DNA from: an uncultured Prevotellaceae bacterium
GTDB taxonomy: Bacteria > Bacteroidota > Bacteroidia > Bacteroidales > Bacteroidaceae
DNA length: 41,138 bases
Direction: 5' to 3'
Assembly (NCBI GenBank): GCA_900316475.1
Contig: ONDA01000026.1
Span: 1-41,138, forward strand
A program made the translations under genes and the position numbers. The notes beneath the pieces were generated by a model. That model was not told the DNA's origin. It saw only the letters and a list, made by a program, of their open reading frames with translations, and did no database searches. Positions 1 to 8,838 of the stretch are shown here, one piece after another (position 1 is the stretch's first letter; each line of letters begins with the position of its first letter).

Positions 1-114
1 GGCAAAGCCGACCTGCCCACGGTGCAGAGCCTCACCCGCACCCTACGCGCCTGCGGCTTCGCCTACGGTGCCGTCAGCGGACAGCGCGGGTGGTACGCCC
101 GGCGCAAATCTTAA
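1..114 (+). CDS. C-terminal end of an unknown protein (5' truncated by the window)
   Basis: The first reading frame is open from base 1 to a TAA at 112-114 and gives 37 residues ending GQRGWYARRKS. It is basic and contains an LTRTLRACGF helix-like stretch followed by a short Gly/Trp segment, as in the end of a small winged-helix or nucleic-acid-binding domain. No family can be assigned from so little. It lies upstream of topA on the same strand but is separated from it by a recognisable promoter, so it is probably the last gene of a preceding unit. Confidence 0.55.
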   Translation, partial: GKADLPTVQSLTRTLRACGFAYGAVSGQRGWYARRKS

Positions 115-163
115 AAAAGCTAAAAAGATACATATATAATAAGGTGTAAGCAAAAAGATTGCG

Positions 164-171
164 TACTTTTG
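164..171 (+). promoter_or_regulatory. Bacteroidetes -7 box for the topA operon
   Basis: TACTTTTG matches the TAnnTTTG -7 consensus of the Bacteroidetes primary sigma factor and lies 30 bases before the topA ATG. An upstream TTG codon at 169 sits inside this box, so it cannot be the translation start. No clear TTTG -33 element is visible. Confidence 0.6.
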
Positions 172-201
172 CACCCCACAAATAAGAAACAAGCCAAAAT
201 C

Positions 202-2541
202 ATGCAGAAAAATCTGGTTATCGTAGAGTCGCCTGCCAAGGCAAAGACCATTGAGAAGTTCTTAGGCAAGGACTTCAAGGTGATGTCGAGCTACGGCCAC
301 ATCCGCGACTTGAAGAAAAAGGAACTGAGTATAGACGAACAGACACTGGAACCCGAATACGAGATTCCCGACGAGAAGAAGAAGCTGGTGAGCGAGCTGA
401 AGAAGCAAGCCAAGGATGCCGAAAAGGTGTGGCTGGCTTCCGATGAGGACCGCGAGGGAGAGGCCATCTCCTGGCATCTGTGCGAGGTGCTGGGACTGGA
501 CGAGCAGAAGACGAACCGCATCGTGTTCCACGAGATTACGAAGTCGGCCATCTTAGACGCCATCGAGCATCCGCGCCACTTGGACATGAACCTGGTGAAC
601 GCGCAGCAAGCCCGCCGCGTGCTCGACCGTCTGGTAGGCTTCAAGGTGTCGCCCGTGCTGTGGCGCAAGGTGAAGCCGGCTCTGTCGGCAGGACGCGTGC
701 AGAGTGTCGCCGTGCGGCTTATCGTCGAGCGCGAGCGCGAACTGCAGGCTTTCAAGACCGAGCCTTACTACAGCGTCAACGCCATCTTCGGCGTACAGAA
801 CGACGACGGTTCGCAGTCGGAGCTGAAGGCTACGCTGGCCACGCGCCTGAAAACGCATAAGGAGGTGGAGCAGCTGTTGGAGGCCTGCAAGAACGCTACA
901 TTCACCGTGAAGAACATTCAGAAGAAACCGATGAAGCGCACACCGGCGCCCCCGTTCACCACGTCGACACTGCAGCAGGACGCCGCCCGCAAGCTGGGCT
1001 TCACCGTCAGCCAGACGATGATGGTGGCACAACGCCTCTACGAGGGCGGACGCATCACCTATATGCGTACCGACTCGGTGAACCTGTCGACGCTCTGTCT
1101 CGGAGCCTCGAAGGAGGAGATTACAAACCTCTACGGTGCCGACTACTCGAAGACCCGCCAGTACCACACCAGCTCGAAGGGGGCACAGGAGGCGCACGAG
1201 GCTATCCGTCCCACCTATATGAACCAGCCCACCATTGAGGGCACGGCTCAGGAGAAGCGGCTCTACGACCTGATATGGAAACGCACCATTGCCTCGCAGA
1301 TGGCCGACGCAGAGCTGGAGAAGACGGCAGTGGAGATAGAACTCCTGCCGGCTAACGACGCCCTCAACCTGGAAGCATCCGACATCCCGACAACGTTTGT
1401 CGCCCAGGGCGAGGTGGTGAAGTTCGACGGTTTCCTGAAGGTCTACCGCGAATCGACCGACGACGACGAGCAGCAGGAGGAGGCTGGCCACATGCTGCCA
1501 CAAATCAGGGAGAACCAGGAACTGATGCGCCGCGAGATAACGGCTACGGAACGCTTCAGCCAGGGGCCGCTGCGCTACACCGAAGCCTCGCTGGTACACA
1601 AGCTCGAGGAACTGGGCATCGGCCGTCCGTCGACCTACGCCCCCACCATCTCGACCATCCAGCAGCGCGAATACGTGCAGAAAGGCGACAAGAAAGGCGA
1701 GGAGCGACAGTACACCGTCGACACGCTGAAAGGGCTGCAGGTGACACAGAAGGTGCGCACCGAGATGGCCGGCTCCGACAAGGGCAAGCTCATGCCGACA
1801 GACATCGGACTGGTGGTGAACGACTTCCTGATGAACAGTTTCCCCGGCATCATGGACTACAACTTCACGGCCAAGGTGGAGCAGGACTTCGACCGCATTG
1901 CCGAGGGTACGGAGGGCTGGACAAAGATGCTGAAGAACTTCGACAAGAACTTTGAACCCGCCGTCGACAAGGCCATGAACAGCCGCAACGAGCACAAGGC
2001 CGGCGAACGGCTGTTGGGCAACGACCCGAAGAGCCACAAGCCGGTGTACGTCAAGATAGGACGCTACGGCCCCGTGATACAGATTGGCACGGCCGAAGAC
2101 AAGGACAAGCCGCTCTTCGCCCAGCTGCCCAAAGAAATGAGCATGGAGGCGGTGACGCTGGAAGAGGCCCTGGAGCTGTTCAAACTGCCACGCACGCTGG
2201 GCGAGTTCGAGAAGAAACCGGTGACGATAGGTGCCGGACGCTTCGGACCCTACGTGCTGCACGACGGCAAGTACACCTCGCTGCCCAAAGGGGTGGACCC
2301 GATGGCCATCACGCTCGACCAGGCCATCCACCTGGTGCAGGAGAAGAGGCTGAGCGAGCGAAAGAAGCACCTGAAGATATTCCTCGAAGACGACAAACTG
2401 GAAATTCTCAACGGACGCTACGGCCCCTACCTCGCCTACGACGGCAAGAACTACCGCCTGCCGAAGGCTATGCACGAGCGGGCCGAAGAGCTGAAGTACG
2501 AGGAGTGCATGGAGGTGATAAATAAGGTGAGGAATTCATAA
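202..2541 (+). CDS. topA: DNA topoisomerase I (type IA)
   Basis: Relaxes negatively supercoiled DNA by transient single-strand cleavage. The N-terminal TOPRIM domain begins LVIVESPAKAKTIEKFLG and contains the acidic SDEDREGEAI motif. LSAGRVQSVAVRLIVERE is the conserved type IA core. The active-site tyrosine is in ITYMRTDS, at about residue 287. The C-terminus has no cysteine zinc ribbons. Instead it carries three topoisomerase C-terminal repeats of the GRYGPYL type (around GRYGPVIQIG, GAGRFGPYVLHDG and NGRYGPYLAYDG), the usual Bacteroidetes form at about 780 residues. The start is ATG at 202, because an in-frame TTG at 169 lies inside the promoter box. First gene of a tight five-gene unit; aroK follows after 16 bases. 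Confidence 0.97.
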   Translation: MQKNLVIVESPAKAKTIEKFLGKDFKVMSSYGHIRDLKKKELSIDEQTLEPEYEIPDEKKKLVSELKKQAKDAEKVWLASDEDREGEAISWHLCEVLGLDEQKTNRIVFHEITKSAILDAIEHPRHLDMNLVNAQQARRVLDRLVGFKVSPVLWRKVKPALSAGRVQSVAVRLIVERERELQAFKTEPYYSVNAIFGVQNDDGSQSELKATLATRLKTHKEVEQLLEACKNATFTVKNIQKKPMKRTPAPPFTTSTLQQDAARKLGFTVSQTMMVAQRLYEGGRITYMRTDSVNLSTLCLGASKEEITNLYGADYSKTRQYHTSSKGAQEAHEAIRPTYMNQPTIEGTAQEKRLYDLIWKRTIASQMADAELEKTAVEIELLPANDALNLEASDIPTTFVAQGEVVKFDGFLKVYRESTDDDEQQEEAGHMLPQIRENQELMRREITATERFSQGPLRYTEASLVHKLEELGIGRPSTYAPTISTIQQREYVQKGDKKGEERQYTVDTLKGLQVTQKVRTEMAGSDKGKLMPTDIGLVVNDFLMNSFPGIMDYNFTAKVEQDFDRIAEGTEGWTKMLKNFDKNFEPAVDKAMNSRNEHKAGERLLGNDPKSHKPVYVKIGRYGPVIQIGTAEDKDKPLFAQLPKEMSMEAVTLEEALELFKLPRTLGEFEKKPVTIGAGRFGPYVLHDGKYTSLPKGVDPMAITLDQAIHLVQEKRLSERKKHLKIFLEDDKLEILNGRYGPYLAYDGKNYRLPKAMHERAEELKYEECMEVINKVRNS

Positions 2542-2557
2542 TTCATCATTCACAATT

Positions 2558-3085
2558 ATGAGGCGAATCGTTCTGATAGGCTACATGGGGTCAGGGAAGA
2601 CGACCGTAGGACGCGCACTGGCCAAGGAACTGCAGCTGCCGTTCTACGACCTCGACTGGTACATAGAGAACCGTATGAGAAAGAAGGTGAGCCAAATCTT
2701 CGCCGAACAGGGCGAGGAGGGCTTCCGGCGCATAGAGCGCAACATGCTGCACGAGGTGGCCGAGTTCGAGGACGTTGTCGTCAGCTGCGGCGGCGGCACA
2801 CCCTGCTTCTTCGACAATATGGACTACCTGAACCAGCAGGCCGACGTGGTGTGGCTGCGCTGCGACCCCGAGGTGCTACAAAAGCACCTGCTCATGGGCA
2901 AGGGCGACAGACCACTGCTCAAGGGCAAATCGCCTGACGAACTGATAGCTTATATCCGCGAACAGCTGGACTATCGCGAACAATTCTACTCGAAAGCGCA
3001 CTACACGCTGGACGTCAGTCTGATGGACAACTACGACAAGATAAAAATTACGATAGAAAGACTCAAAGAACTGCTCAACCTGTAA
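2558..3085 (+). CDS. aroK: Shikimate kinase
   Basis: Phosphorylates shikimate with ATP in the aromatic amino acid pathway, in the cytosol. The 175-residue length is typical. The Walker A loop GYMGSGKTTVG spans residues 8-18. The substrate-binding DLD acidic pair follows at 31-33, then the FRRIE arginine near 57, the CGGGTP glycine motif at 78-82, and the lid GDRPLL with an arginine near 118. It lies 16 bases after topA and 2 bases before speA, so it is almost certainly cotranscribed with both. No SD sequence is visible, as usual in this phylum. Confidence 0.96.
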   Translation: MRRIVLIGYMGSGKTTVGRALAKELQLPFYDLDWYIENRMRKKVSQIFAEQGEEGFRRIERNMLHEVAEFEDVVVSCGGGTPCFFDNMDYLNQQADVVWLRCDPEVLQKHLLMGKGDRPLLKGKSPDELIAYIREQLDYREQFYSKAHYTLDVSLMDNYDKIKITIERLKELLNL

Positions 3086-3087
3086 GC

Positions 3088-4980
3088 ATGAAGAAATGGA
3101 CGATTGAAGACGCCCGCGAGCTATACAACATCAACGGCTGGGGCACCTCGTATTTCGGCATTAACGACGCAGGCAACGTCTACGTCACGCCTTGTAAGGA
3201 CTCTACAGAGATTGACCTGCGCGAAGTGATGGACGAACTGGCGCTGCGCGACGTCACAGCGCCGGTGCTGCTCCGATTCCCCGACATCCTCGACAACCGC
3301 ATCGAGAAGACGTGGAGCTGCTTTAAGAAGGCCGCCAAGGAATACGACTACAAAGGAGAGAACTACGTGGTTTACCCCATCAAGGTGAACCAGATGCAGC
3401 CCGTGGTAGAGGAGATCATCTCCCACGGACGGAAGTTCAACCTCGGACTGGAGGCGGGCTCCAAGCCCGAACTGCACGCCGTCATCGCCATGCAGTGCCA
3501 GAGCGACTCCATCATCGTCTGCAACGGCTACAAGGACCAGGCATACATCGAGCTGGCCCTGCTGGCACAGAAGATGGGCAAACAGATATTCATCGTCGTG
3601 GAGAAGATGAACGAACTGGACATCATCGCACGCGTGGCCAAGCAGCTGAACGTCAGGCCGAACATCGGCATACGCATCAAACTGGCTTCCAGCGGCAGCG
3701 GCAAGTGGGAGGAGAGCGGCGGCGACGCCTCGAAATTCGGACTGACAAGCGCCGAACTGCTCGACGCCTTGGAGACGCTCGACAAGAAGGACATGCGCGA
3801 CTGCCTGCGACTGATACACTTCCACATCGGTAGCCAGATAACGAAGATACGCCGTATCCAGACAGCCTTGCGCGAGGCATCGCAGTTCTACGTGCAGCTA
3901 CACAAGATGGGCTACAACGTCGACTTCGTAGACTGCGGCGGCGGACTGGGCGTCGACTACGACGGCACACGATCGCCATCGTCGGAGTCGTCGGTGAACT
4001 ACAGCATACAGGAGTACGTCAACGACTGTATCTACACCTTCGTCGACGCGGCCAACAAGAACGGACTCCCCCACCCCAACATCATCACTGAAAGCGGACG
4101 CTCGCTGGCGGCTCACCACTCCGTACTGGTCATCAACGTGCTGGAGACGGCCTCGCTGCCGGAGATGCCCGAGGAGTTTGAGCCCGACGAGAACTCGCAC
4201 CAGCTGGTGAAGGACCTGTACGAGATATGGGACAACCTGAGTCCGCGCAACGTCTTAGAGGACTGGCACGACGCAGAACAGATACGTGAGGAGGTGCTCG
4301 ACCTGTTCAGCCACGGCATCGTCGACCTGAAGACGCGCGCAGAGATTGAGGCGATGTACTGGAGCGTCTGCCACGAGATTCATGCCCTGGCAAAGAGCCT
4401 GAAACACGTACCGGAGGAACTGATGAAGATAGACAAGCTGCTGGCCGACAAGTACTTCTGCAACTTCTCGCTCTTCCAGAGCCTCAGCGACTCGTGGGCC
4501 ATCGACCAGGTGTTCCCGATCATGCCCATCCAGCGGCTCAACGAGCGGCCGACACGCAACGCCACACTACAGGACATCACCTGCGACTCGGACGGCAAGG
4601 TGGCCAACTTCGTCACCAACCGCCACAACTCGCACTCGCTGCCCGTACACGCCCTGAAGAAGACGGAGGACTACTACCTCGGCGTCTTCCTCGTGGGGGC
4701 CTACCAGGAGATACTGGGAGACATGCACAACCTCTTCGGCGACACCACGGCCGTACACATCTCGGTGAAGGACGGACACTACCACATCGACCAGATTATC
4801 GACGGAGAGACGGTGGAAGAGGTACTGGAATACGTGCAGTACAACCCGAAGAAGCTGGTGCGCCAACTGGAAATCTGGGTGACGAAGAGCGTCAAGGAGG
4901 GAAAGATTTCGCTCGAAGAGGGCAAGGAGTTCCTGTCGACATACCGCTCGGGACTCTACGGTTATACTTATCTGGAATAG
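3088..4980 (+). CDS. speA: Biosynthetic arginine decarboxylase
   Basis: A PLP enzyme that converts arginine to agmatine, the first step toward putrescine/spermidine. The 630-residue length fits the large SpeA family (fold III, alanine-racemase-like barrel). The PLP lysine is in YVVYPIKVNQMQ, at about residue 99. Also visible are the HFHIGSQI and CGGGLGVDYDG phosphate/PLP-binding motifs and the C-terminal segment ending RSGLYGYTYLE. It lies between aroK (2-base gap) and argB (4-base gap). Together with argB this places arginine/polyamine metabolism in the operon. In Prevotella this is a standard core gene; nothing looks damaged. Confidence 0.97.
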   Translation: MKKWTIEDARELYNINGWGTSYFGINDAGNVYVTPCKDSTEIDLREVMDELALRDVTAPVLLRFPDILDNRIEKTWSCFKKAAKEYDYKGENYVVYPIKVNQMQPVVEEIISHGRKFNLGLEAGSKPELHAVIAMQCQSDSIIVCNGYKDQAYIELALLAQKMGKQIFIVVEKMNELDIIARVAKQLNVRPNIGIRIKLASSGSGKWEESGGDASKFGLTSAELLDALETLDKKDMRDCLRLIHFHIGSQITKIRRIQTALREASQFYVQLHKMGYNVDFVDCGGGLGVDYDGTRSPSSESSVNYSIQEYVNDCIYTFVDAANKNGLPHPNIITESGRSLAAHHSVLVINVLETASLPEMPEEFEPDENSHQLVKDLYEIWDNLSPRNVLEDWHDAEQIREEVLDLFSHGIVDLKTRAEIEAMYWSVCHEIHALAKSLKHVPEELMKIDKLLADKYFCNFSLFQSLSDSWAIDQVFPIMPIQRLNERPTRNATLQDITCDSDGKVANFVTNRHNSHSLPVHALKKTEDYYLGVFLVGAYQEILGDMHNLFGDTTAVHISVKDGHYHIDQIIDGETVEEVLEYVQYNPKKLVRQLEIWVTKSVKEGKISLEEGKEFLSTYRSGLYGYTYLE

Positions 4981-4984
4981 GAAA

Positions 4985-5773
4985 ATGAAAGAGAGCCTCA
5001 CAATAGTAAAGGTGGGCGGTGCCGTCGTCGAGGACGAGGCACAGCTGGCGCAGTTGCTGAAAGACTTCACCGCCATTAAGGGTGCCAAAATCCTGGTGCA
5101 CGGCGGCGGAAGGCGCGCCACGAAGGTGGCTGCAGAACTGGGCATAGAGACGAAGATGGTGAACGGCCGACGCATCACCGACGCTGCCATGCTGGAGGTG
5201 GTGACGATGGTCTACGGCGGACTGGTGAACAAGCACGTCGTGGCACTGCTACAGGCACAGGGCGTAGACGCCATAGGACTGACAGGCGCCGATGCCGACA
5301 TCCTCCGCTCAACGAAGCGCCCCCCTCTCGCTGTCGACGGTTCCCCCGTCGACTTCGGCTACGTTGGCGACGTCAAAAAGGCTGACGGCGCAAAAATCGC
5401 CCATTTCATCGGGGCTGGATTGGTACCCGTCATCGCACCGCTGACACACGACGGACAGGGGAACATCCTCAACACCAATGCCGACACCATGGCCTCGGAA
5501 ACGGCAAAGGCCATGGCCGACCTGTATGACGTGACGCTGATTTATGCCTTCGAGAAGCCGGGCGTCATGCGCAACCCCGATGACGACAGTTCCCTGATTC
5601 CCGTCATCACCCGCCCCGACTTTGAACGCTACAAGGCTGACGGAACCATCAGTGGCGGTATGCTGCCGAAGATAGAGAATGCACTGGCTGCCGTGGAGGC
5701 TGGCGTCGGACGCGTCATCATCACACTGGCAACAGCCATCGACGGACAACACGGAACGGTCATCAAAGAATGA
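4985..5773 (+). CDS. argB: Acylglutamate kinase (ArgB)
   Basis: Phosphorylates the gamma-carboxyl of an N-acylated glutamate in arginine synthesis. Visible amino-acid-kinase features are the N-terminal IVKVGGAVVE, the LVHGGGRRAT loop, GLTGADADI, the NTNADTMASETA segment and the C-terminal GGMLPKIENALAAVEAGV. Length is 262 residues. Bacteroides is known to use N-succinyl rather than N-acetyl intermediates for arginine synthesis, so the substrate here may be N-succinylglutamate; the sequence alone does not decide. The stop overlaps the ATG of the ECF sigma gene (ATGA), which implies translational coupling. Confidence 0.94.
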   Translation: MKESLTIVKVGGAVVEDEAQLAQLLKDFTAIKGAKILVHGGGRRATKVAAELGIETKMVNGRRITDAAMLEVVTMVYGGLVNKHVVALLQAQGVDAIGLTGADADILRSTKRPPLAVDGSPVDFGYVGDVKKADGAKIAHFIGAGLVPVIAPLTHDGQGNILNTNADTMASETAKAMADLYDVTLIYAFEKPGVMRNPDDDSSLIPVITRPDFERYKADGTISGGMLPKIENALAAVEAGVGRVIITLATAIDGQHGTVIKE

Positions 5774-6276
5774 AGAAAGTCAGTTTCCAGAACGATATCC
5801 TGCCACTGAAGAATAAGTTGTACAGGCTGGCTGTACGCATCACGCTCAATCCCGAAGATGCGGAGGACACCGTTCAGGAAACAATGATGAAAGTGTGGAA
5901 CAAGCGGCAGCAGTGGGAACAGATAGAGTCGATGGAGGCGTTCTGCATGACCATCTGCCGCAACATCGCACTCGACAAGACACACCGCATGACGGGCAGC
6001 GAACAGAGTTTGGACGCTGACGAACATGATGCTCCCGACACGAACTACCACGCCAATCCCGAACAGCAGACCATTGAACAAGACCGCATACGGCTGGTGC
6101 GGACGATTATCGACAGCCTACCCGAAAAGCAGCGCAGCGTCATACAGCTGCGCGACTTCGAAGGGAAAAGCTACAAAGAGATAGCCGCCATCATGGACAT
6201 CAGCGAGGAACAGGTGAAAATCAATATCTACCGCGCACGGCAGGCTGTCAAGCAACGCTTCTTAGAAACGGAATAG
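5770..6276 (+). CDS. ECF-type RNA polymerase sigma factor
   Basis: A 168-residue group IV sigma-70 protein with region 2 (LYRLAVRITLNPEDAEDTVQ, then MMKVW) and region 4. Region 4 contains LPEKQRSVIQLRDFEGKSY and the recognition helix ISEEQVKINIYRARQAVKQ. The linker between the two is short, so there is no region 3. The ATG overlaps the argB stop by 4 bases, which fixes the start and implies coupling to arginine biosynthesis genes. The next gene encodes a one-TM protein of anti-sigma type, and the gap between them holds a GTAACTT/CGTCT element resembling an ECF promoter, so autoregulation is likely. The regulon cannot be read from the sequence. Confidence 0.93.
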   Translation: MKKVSFQNDILPLKNKLYRLAVRITLNPEDAEDTVQETMMKVWNKRQQWEQIESMEAFCMTICRNIALDKTHRMTGSEQSLDADEHDAPDTNYHANPEQQTIEQDRIRLVRTIIDSLPEKQRSVIQLRDFEGKSYKEIAAIMDISEEQVKINIYRARQAVKQRFLETE

Positions 6277-6317
6277 CCCCCTGAAAAGTTAATGAAACTA
6301 AAAATTCGGGGGAAACT

Positions 6318-6343
6318 GTAACTTCCGGCACCGCCAAACGTCT
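6318..6343 (+). promoter_or_regulatory. Putative ECF-sigma-dependent promoter
   Basis: GTAACTT (6318-6324) and CGTCT (6339-6343) lie 14 bases apart, with 16 bases between AAC and CGTC. This is the arrangement of ECF -35/-10 elements and differs from the TAnnTTTG type used elsewhere in the window. It lies directly upstream of the putative anti-sigma gene. A bulged stem (CCCCCTGAA at 6277-6286 region against TTCGGGGG) precedes it and has no T-tract, so it is not an obvious terminator. Confidence 0.45.
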
Positions 6344-6378
6344 TCCTATATAGAGTATCTTACGAAAAACGTCATAAT

Positions 6379-6855
6379 ATGGATTATAAGTACATCGAAC
6401 AACTGCTGGAGCGCTACTTTCAGTGTGAGACCACGCTGAAGGAAGAAGAGATTCTGCGTTCGTTCTTCACGCAGGAAGATGTGCCCGTCTGGCTGACGAA
6501 ATACAAGACGCTCTTCAGCTACGAAGCCCAACAGGAAGAGCCGCTCGGCGAAGCCTTCGATGAGACAATCCTGAAACTCATAGAGGAAGGAGAACCTGTC
6601 AAGGCACGGGTGGTGACCATCACGCAGCGCCTGAAGCCCCTCTTCAAGGCAGCCGCCGTCGTCGCTATCGTGCTGACAATAGGCAACGCCGCACAAACGC
6701 CGTGGGACCGCGGATGGGACAACCCCCGCGAGGAGTATGCCAAATACCTGGAGCAACAGCGCTTAGACTCGCTGAACAGGTTAGGCCCCGTGCAGGCGGA
6801 GAACTTGTTGGAGGACAGTACCAACACGCAAGTGAAGGAACTGCCGAAATACTGA
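6379..6855 (+). CDS. Probable single-pass anti-sigma-like membrane protein
   Basis: A 158-residue protein with an acidic N-terminal cytoplasmic half (YIEQLLERYFQCETTLKEEE). One hydrophobic segment follows at about residues 85-104 (LFKAAAVVAIVLTIGNAAQ). The C-terminal tail is short, polar and charged. The sequence type recurs next to ECF sigma genes in Bacteroidetes, where proteins of this size are usually left hypothetical. It has no recognisable zinc-binding anti-sigma motif. Its position after the ECF gene, behind an ECF-like promoter, suggests it controls that sigma factor; this is inference from context. Confidence 0.7.
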   Translation: MDYKYIEQLLERYFQCETTLKEEEILRSFFTQEDVPVWLTKYKTLFSYEAQQEEPLGEAFDETILKLIEEGEPVKARVVTITQRLKPLFKAAAVVAIVLTIGNAAQTPWDRGWDNPREEYAKYLEQQRLDSLNRLGPVQAENLLEDSTNTQVKELPKY

Positions 6856-6982
6856 CAGAAGAAGATTTTTTTCTATGCTTTCTCTATAAAATAATTCATT
6901 TAAAAATTAAAACACAATCATGAGAAACTGTGAAGTTTCTATTCTCTCAAATTTTTCATAACATACTTTGAAACACAAAAAC

Positions 6983-7020
6983 GGGGGCTGGCACGTAGCG
7001 CGTGACAGCCCCCACGATTT
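6983..7020. terminator. Bidirectional intrinsic terminator
   Basis: GGGGGCTG (6983-6990) pairs with CAGCCCCC (7006-7013), and an inner CACG/CGTG pair (6992-6995/7001-7004) extends the stem. A-rich sequence precedes it and T-rich sequence follows, so it can stop transcripts from both the anti-sigma gene (+) and the converging CPBP gene (-). Confidence 0.85.
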
Positions 7021-7782
7021 TTATGAGGCTTTGCGCAGCCGCAAGTGCAACTGGTAGAGGGAAGGCAACAGGATGAGCAGCGAGAACAGACAGGCCATCG
7101 CTATAGACCGCTGACTGCCAAAGAGGTCGATGAGGCGGATATCGCCACCATATAGATTATAGAGGACGTATGCCACAGAATTGTTCACCCAGTGGTAGAC
7201 CATGCCCGGCACGATGCTGTCGGTGCGGTAATAAAGCCAGCCGAGAAGTAACCCTATCAGGAAGGCATGGGGCATCTGGGCAGGGTTGGCGTGAATCAGT
7301 GCAAACAGCAGGGCCGAGACAGCGATGGCCACCCAGTGACGGGGCGTCCACTGCAACAAGGCGCGCAGCACGGCACCACGGAACACCAGCTCCTCGCAGA
7401 GCGGCGCCAACAGACCGACGGCGAAGTAGCCCCAACGGTCTTTCAAGATGACATCAAACTCCTGTTCGACGATATTCGGCAACTCCGGCATCACCTCCTG
7501 CAGGGAAGTAGAGGGGATGATGGCGCCAAGTGCGGCCAGAGCGCACCAGAAGAACACGTCCCACGGACGCGACTGAATATAGGAACGCGACACCACAGCC
7601 CAACGCAGATAAAGAAACAGCACGATGACAGCCACACTGGCTGCCGTCATGTCGATGATCATCATCTTCGCTCCTGCTGAGGTATAGTCTACCTTGAACA
7701 CATCCAGAATCTCATGAATAAGGAAGGGTAGCAACACCTGGATAGCGATAAAAACTAATGTGTAGATAAGAACTTTCTTCAT
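7021..7782 (-). CDS. CPBP-family intramembrane glutamic endopeptidase
   Basis: A 253-residue integral membrane protein with about six to eight hydrophobic helices. It has all three ABI/CPBP (Rce1-like) motifs: EELVFRG at 130-136 (E130, E131, R135), FxxxH at 160-164, and HxxxN at 197-201 (HWVNN). These residues form the catalytic site in the family, which includes CAAX-prenyl and bacteriocin-immunity proteases. The substrate is unknown. It starts 6 bases downstream of ribF on the same strand and is probably cotranscribed with it. It converges on the sigma-factor operon across a shared terminator. Confidence 0.9.
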   Translation of the reverse strand: MKKVLIYTLVFIAIQVLLPFLIHEILDVFKVDYTSAGAKMMIIDMTAASVAVIVLFLYLRWAVVSRSYIQSRPWDVFFWCALAALGAIIPSTSLQEVMPELPNIVEQEFDVILKDRWGYFAVGLLAPLCEELVFRGAVLRALLQWTPRHWVAIAVSALLFALIHANPAQMPHAFLIGLLLGWLYYRTDSIVPGMVYHWVNNSVAYVLYNLYGGDIRLIDLFGSQRSIAMACLFSLLILLPSLYQLHLRLRKAS

Positions 7783-7788
7783 TGTGTA

Positions 7789-8730
7789 TCAACAGTTTAG
7801 TAACATTTCTGCCTGACGGGCGTCTGCCGCGAGTTGGGCAACAAGCGCCTCGCGGCTGTCAAACTTCCGCTCGGCTCGCAGGCGCTCTATAAAACGAATG
7901 GTTAGCGACTGGCCGTAGAGGTTGCCGTCGAAATGGAAGATATGCGTCTCAAGCGTCATGTGGTCGCCGCCGAACGTGGGACGGCTGCCAATGTTCATCA
8001 TACCGTGCCAGACTTCTGCCGACTGGCCGACACACACGTTGACGGCATAGACCCCCGGCGACGGGATAAGCTTTTCGGAGTCTGTCAGCTGCAGATTGGC
8101 CGTAGGAAAACCGAGAGCCGTACCGATGTGTTCGCCGCCAACCACGACACCCAACAACTCGTAAGGCCGCCCTAAACATTGGGCTGCCTGTAAGACGTCG
8201 CCCCTCTCGAGCATCCGGCGGACTTTCGACGAACTGACACGAACAGCGGCCACATCGAGCGGATCGCCCTGCAGGACAGTCATCCCCATGGAGCGGCCAT
8301 AGGTCACATAGTCGTCAAAGCCTTCAGCAGACCCCGGCAGACGGTGACCGAAATGGTTGTCGTAGCCCGTCACCAGCACCCGAACGCCCAACTGCTGACG
8401 AAGCACACACGCCATAAAGTCGCGAGCCGACAGACCAGCCATCTGCCGGTCAAAGGGGAGCACCACCAGACGGTCGATACCCGTCTGCGACAAGAGTGCC
8501 ACCTTCTCGTCGAACGTGGACAGCAGCTGCGGATGCCAGTCGGGCTGCAGCACCTGGCGCGGATGGCGCGAGAAACTGATGACTGTCGAGACGAGACGCT
8601 GACTACGGGCGAGAGCAAGAACCTTGCCAATAAGATAGCGATGCCCCTGGTGCACACCATCGAAAAAACCGATGGTAGCCACACACGGAGAGAGCGGCTT
8701 TTCCTGTCTTTTGAGGTCGATAATCTTCAT
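7789..8730 (-). CDS. ribF: Bifunctional riboflavin kinase / FAD synthetase
   Basis: Makes FMN from riboflavin and then FAD from FMN. The N-terminal nucleotidyltransferase domain has IGFFDGVHQGHRYLI (about residues 20-34) and SSSKVRRMLERGDV near 171-184. The C-terminal flavokinase domain has GTALGFPTANLQL and the VYAVNV / MMNIGSRPTFGG motifs. Length is 313 residues, as expected. A TACCTTTG box on the minus strand (8739-8746) puts the transcription start within a few bases of the ATG at 8730, so the mRNA may be nearly leaderless. Confidence 0.96.
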   Translation of the reverse strand: MKIIDLKRQEKPLSPCVATIGFFDGVHQGHRYLIGKVLALARSQRLVSTVISFSRHPRQVLQPDWHPQLLSTFDEKVALLSQTGIDRLVVLPFDRQMAGLSARDFMACVLRQQLGVRVLVTGYDNHFGHRLPGSAEGFDDYVTYGRSMGMTVLQGDPLDVAAVRVSSSKVRRMLERGDVLQAAQCLGRPYELLGVVVGGEHIGTALGFPTANLQLTDSEKLIPSPGVYAVNVCVGQSAEVWHGMMNIGSRPTFGGDHMTLETHIFHFDGNLYGQSLTIRFIERLRAERKFDSREALVAQLAADARQAEMLLNC

Positions 8731-8738
8731 TTTGTCGG

Positions 8739-8746
8739 CAAAGGTA
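8739..8746 (-). promoter_or_regulatory. -7 box for ribF
   Basis: On the minus strand this reads TACCTTTG, 8 bases upstream of the ribF ATG. The strand upstream is T-rich and has no good TTTG -33 match. The region is divergent from the tRNA promoter. Confidence 0.55.
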
Positions 8747-8775
8747 AGAAAAAGTTTGCTATTTTAGAAAAAAAA

Positions 8776-8807
8776 TTTGGATATTTGAGTTTTTTAGTTT
8801 AACTTTG
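8776..8807 (+). promoter_or_regulatory. Promoter of the CAT tRNA
   Basis: TTTG at 8776-8779 and TAACTTTG at 8800-8807 are separated by 20 bases, an exact match to the Bacteroidetes -33/-7 arrangement, 31 bases before the tRNA. Confidence 0.75.
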
Positions 8808-8838
8808 CACCCGCAAAGCAGATAATCACGCTTTTGCA

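Noticed and set aside
553-2475. 640-codon open frame antisense to topA
   Set aside because: It exactly mirrors a gene with every type IA topoisomerase motif. It is rich in Val/Leu/His from reversed codons and shows no domain.
3088-6276. Arginine deiminase or agmatine-dependent acid-resistance operon
   Set aside because: Only speA and argB are present. No deiminase, antiporter or agmatine-using enzyme follows; the unit is biosynthetic.
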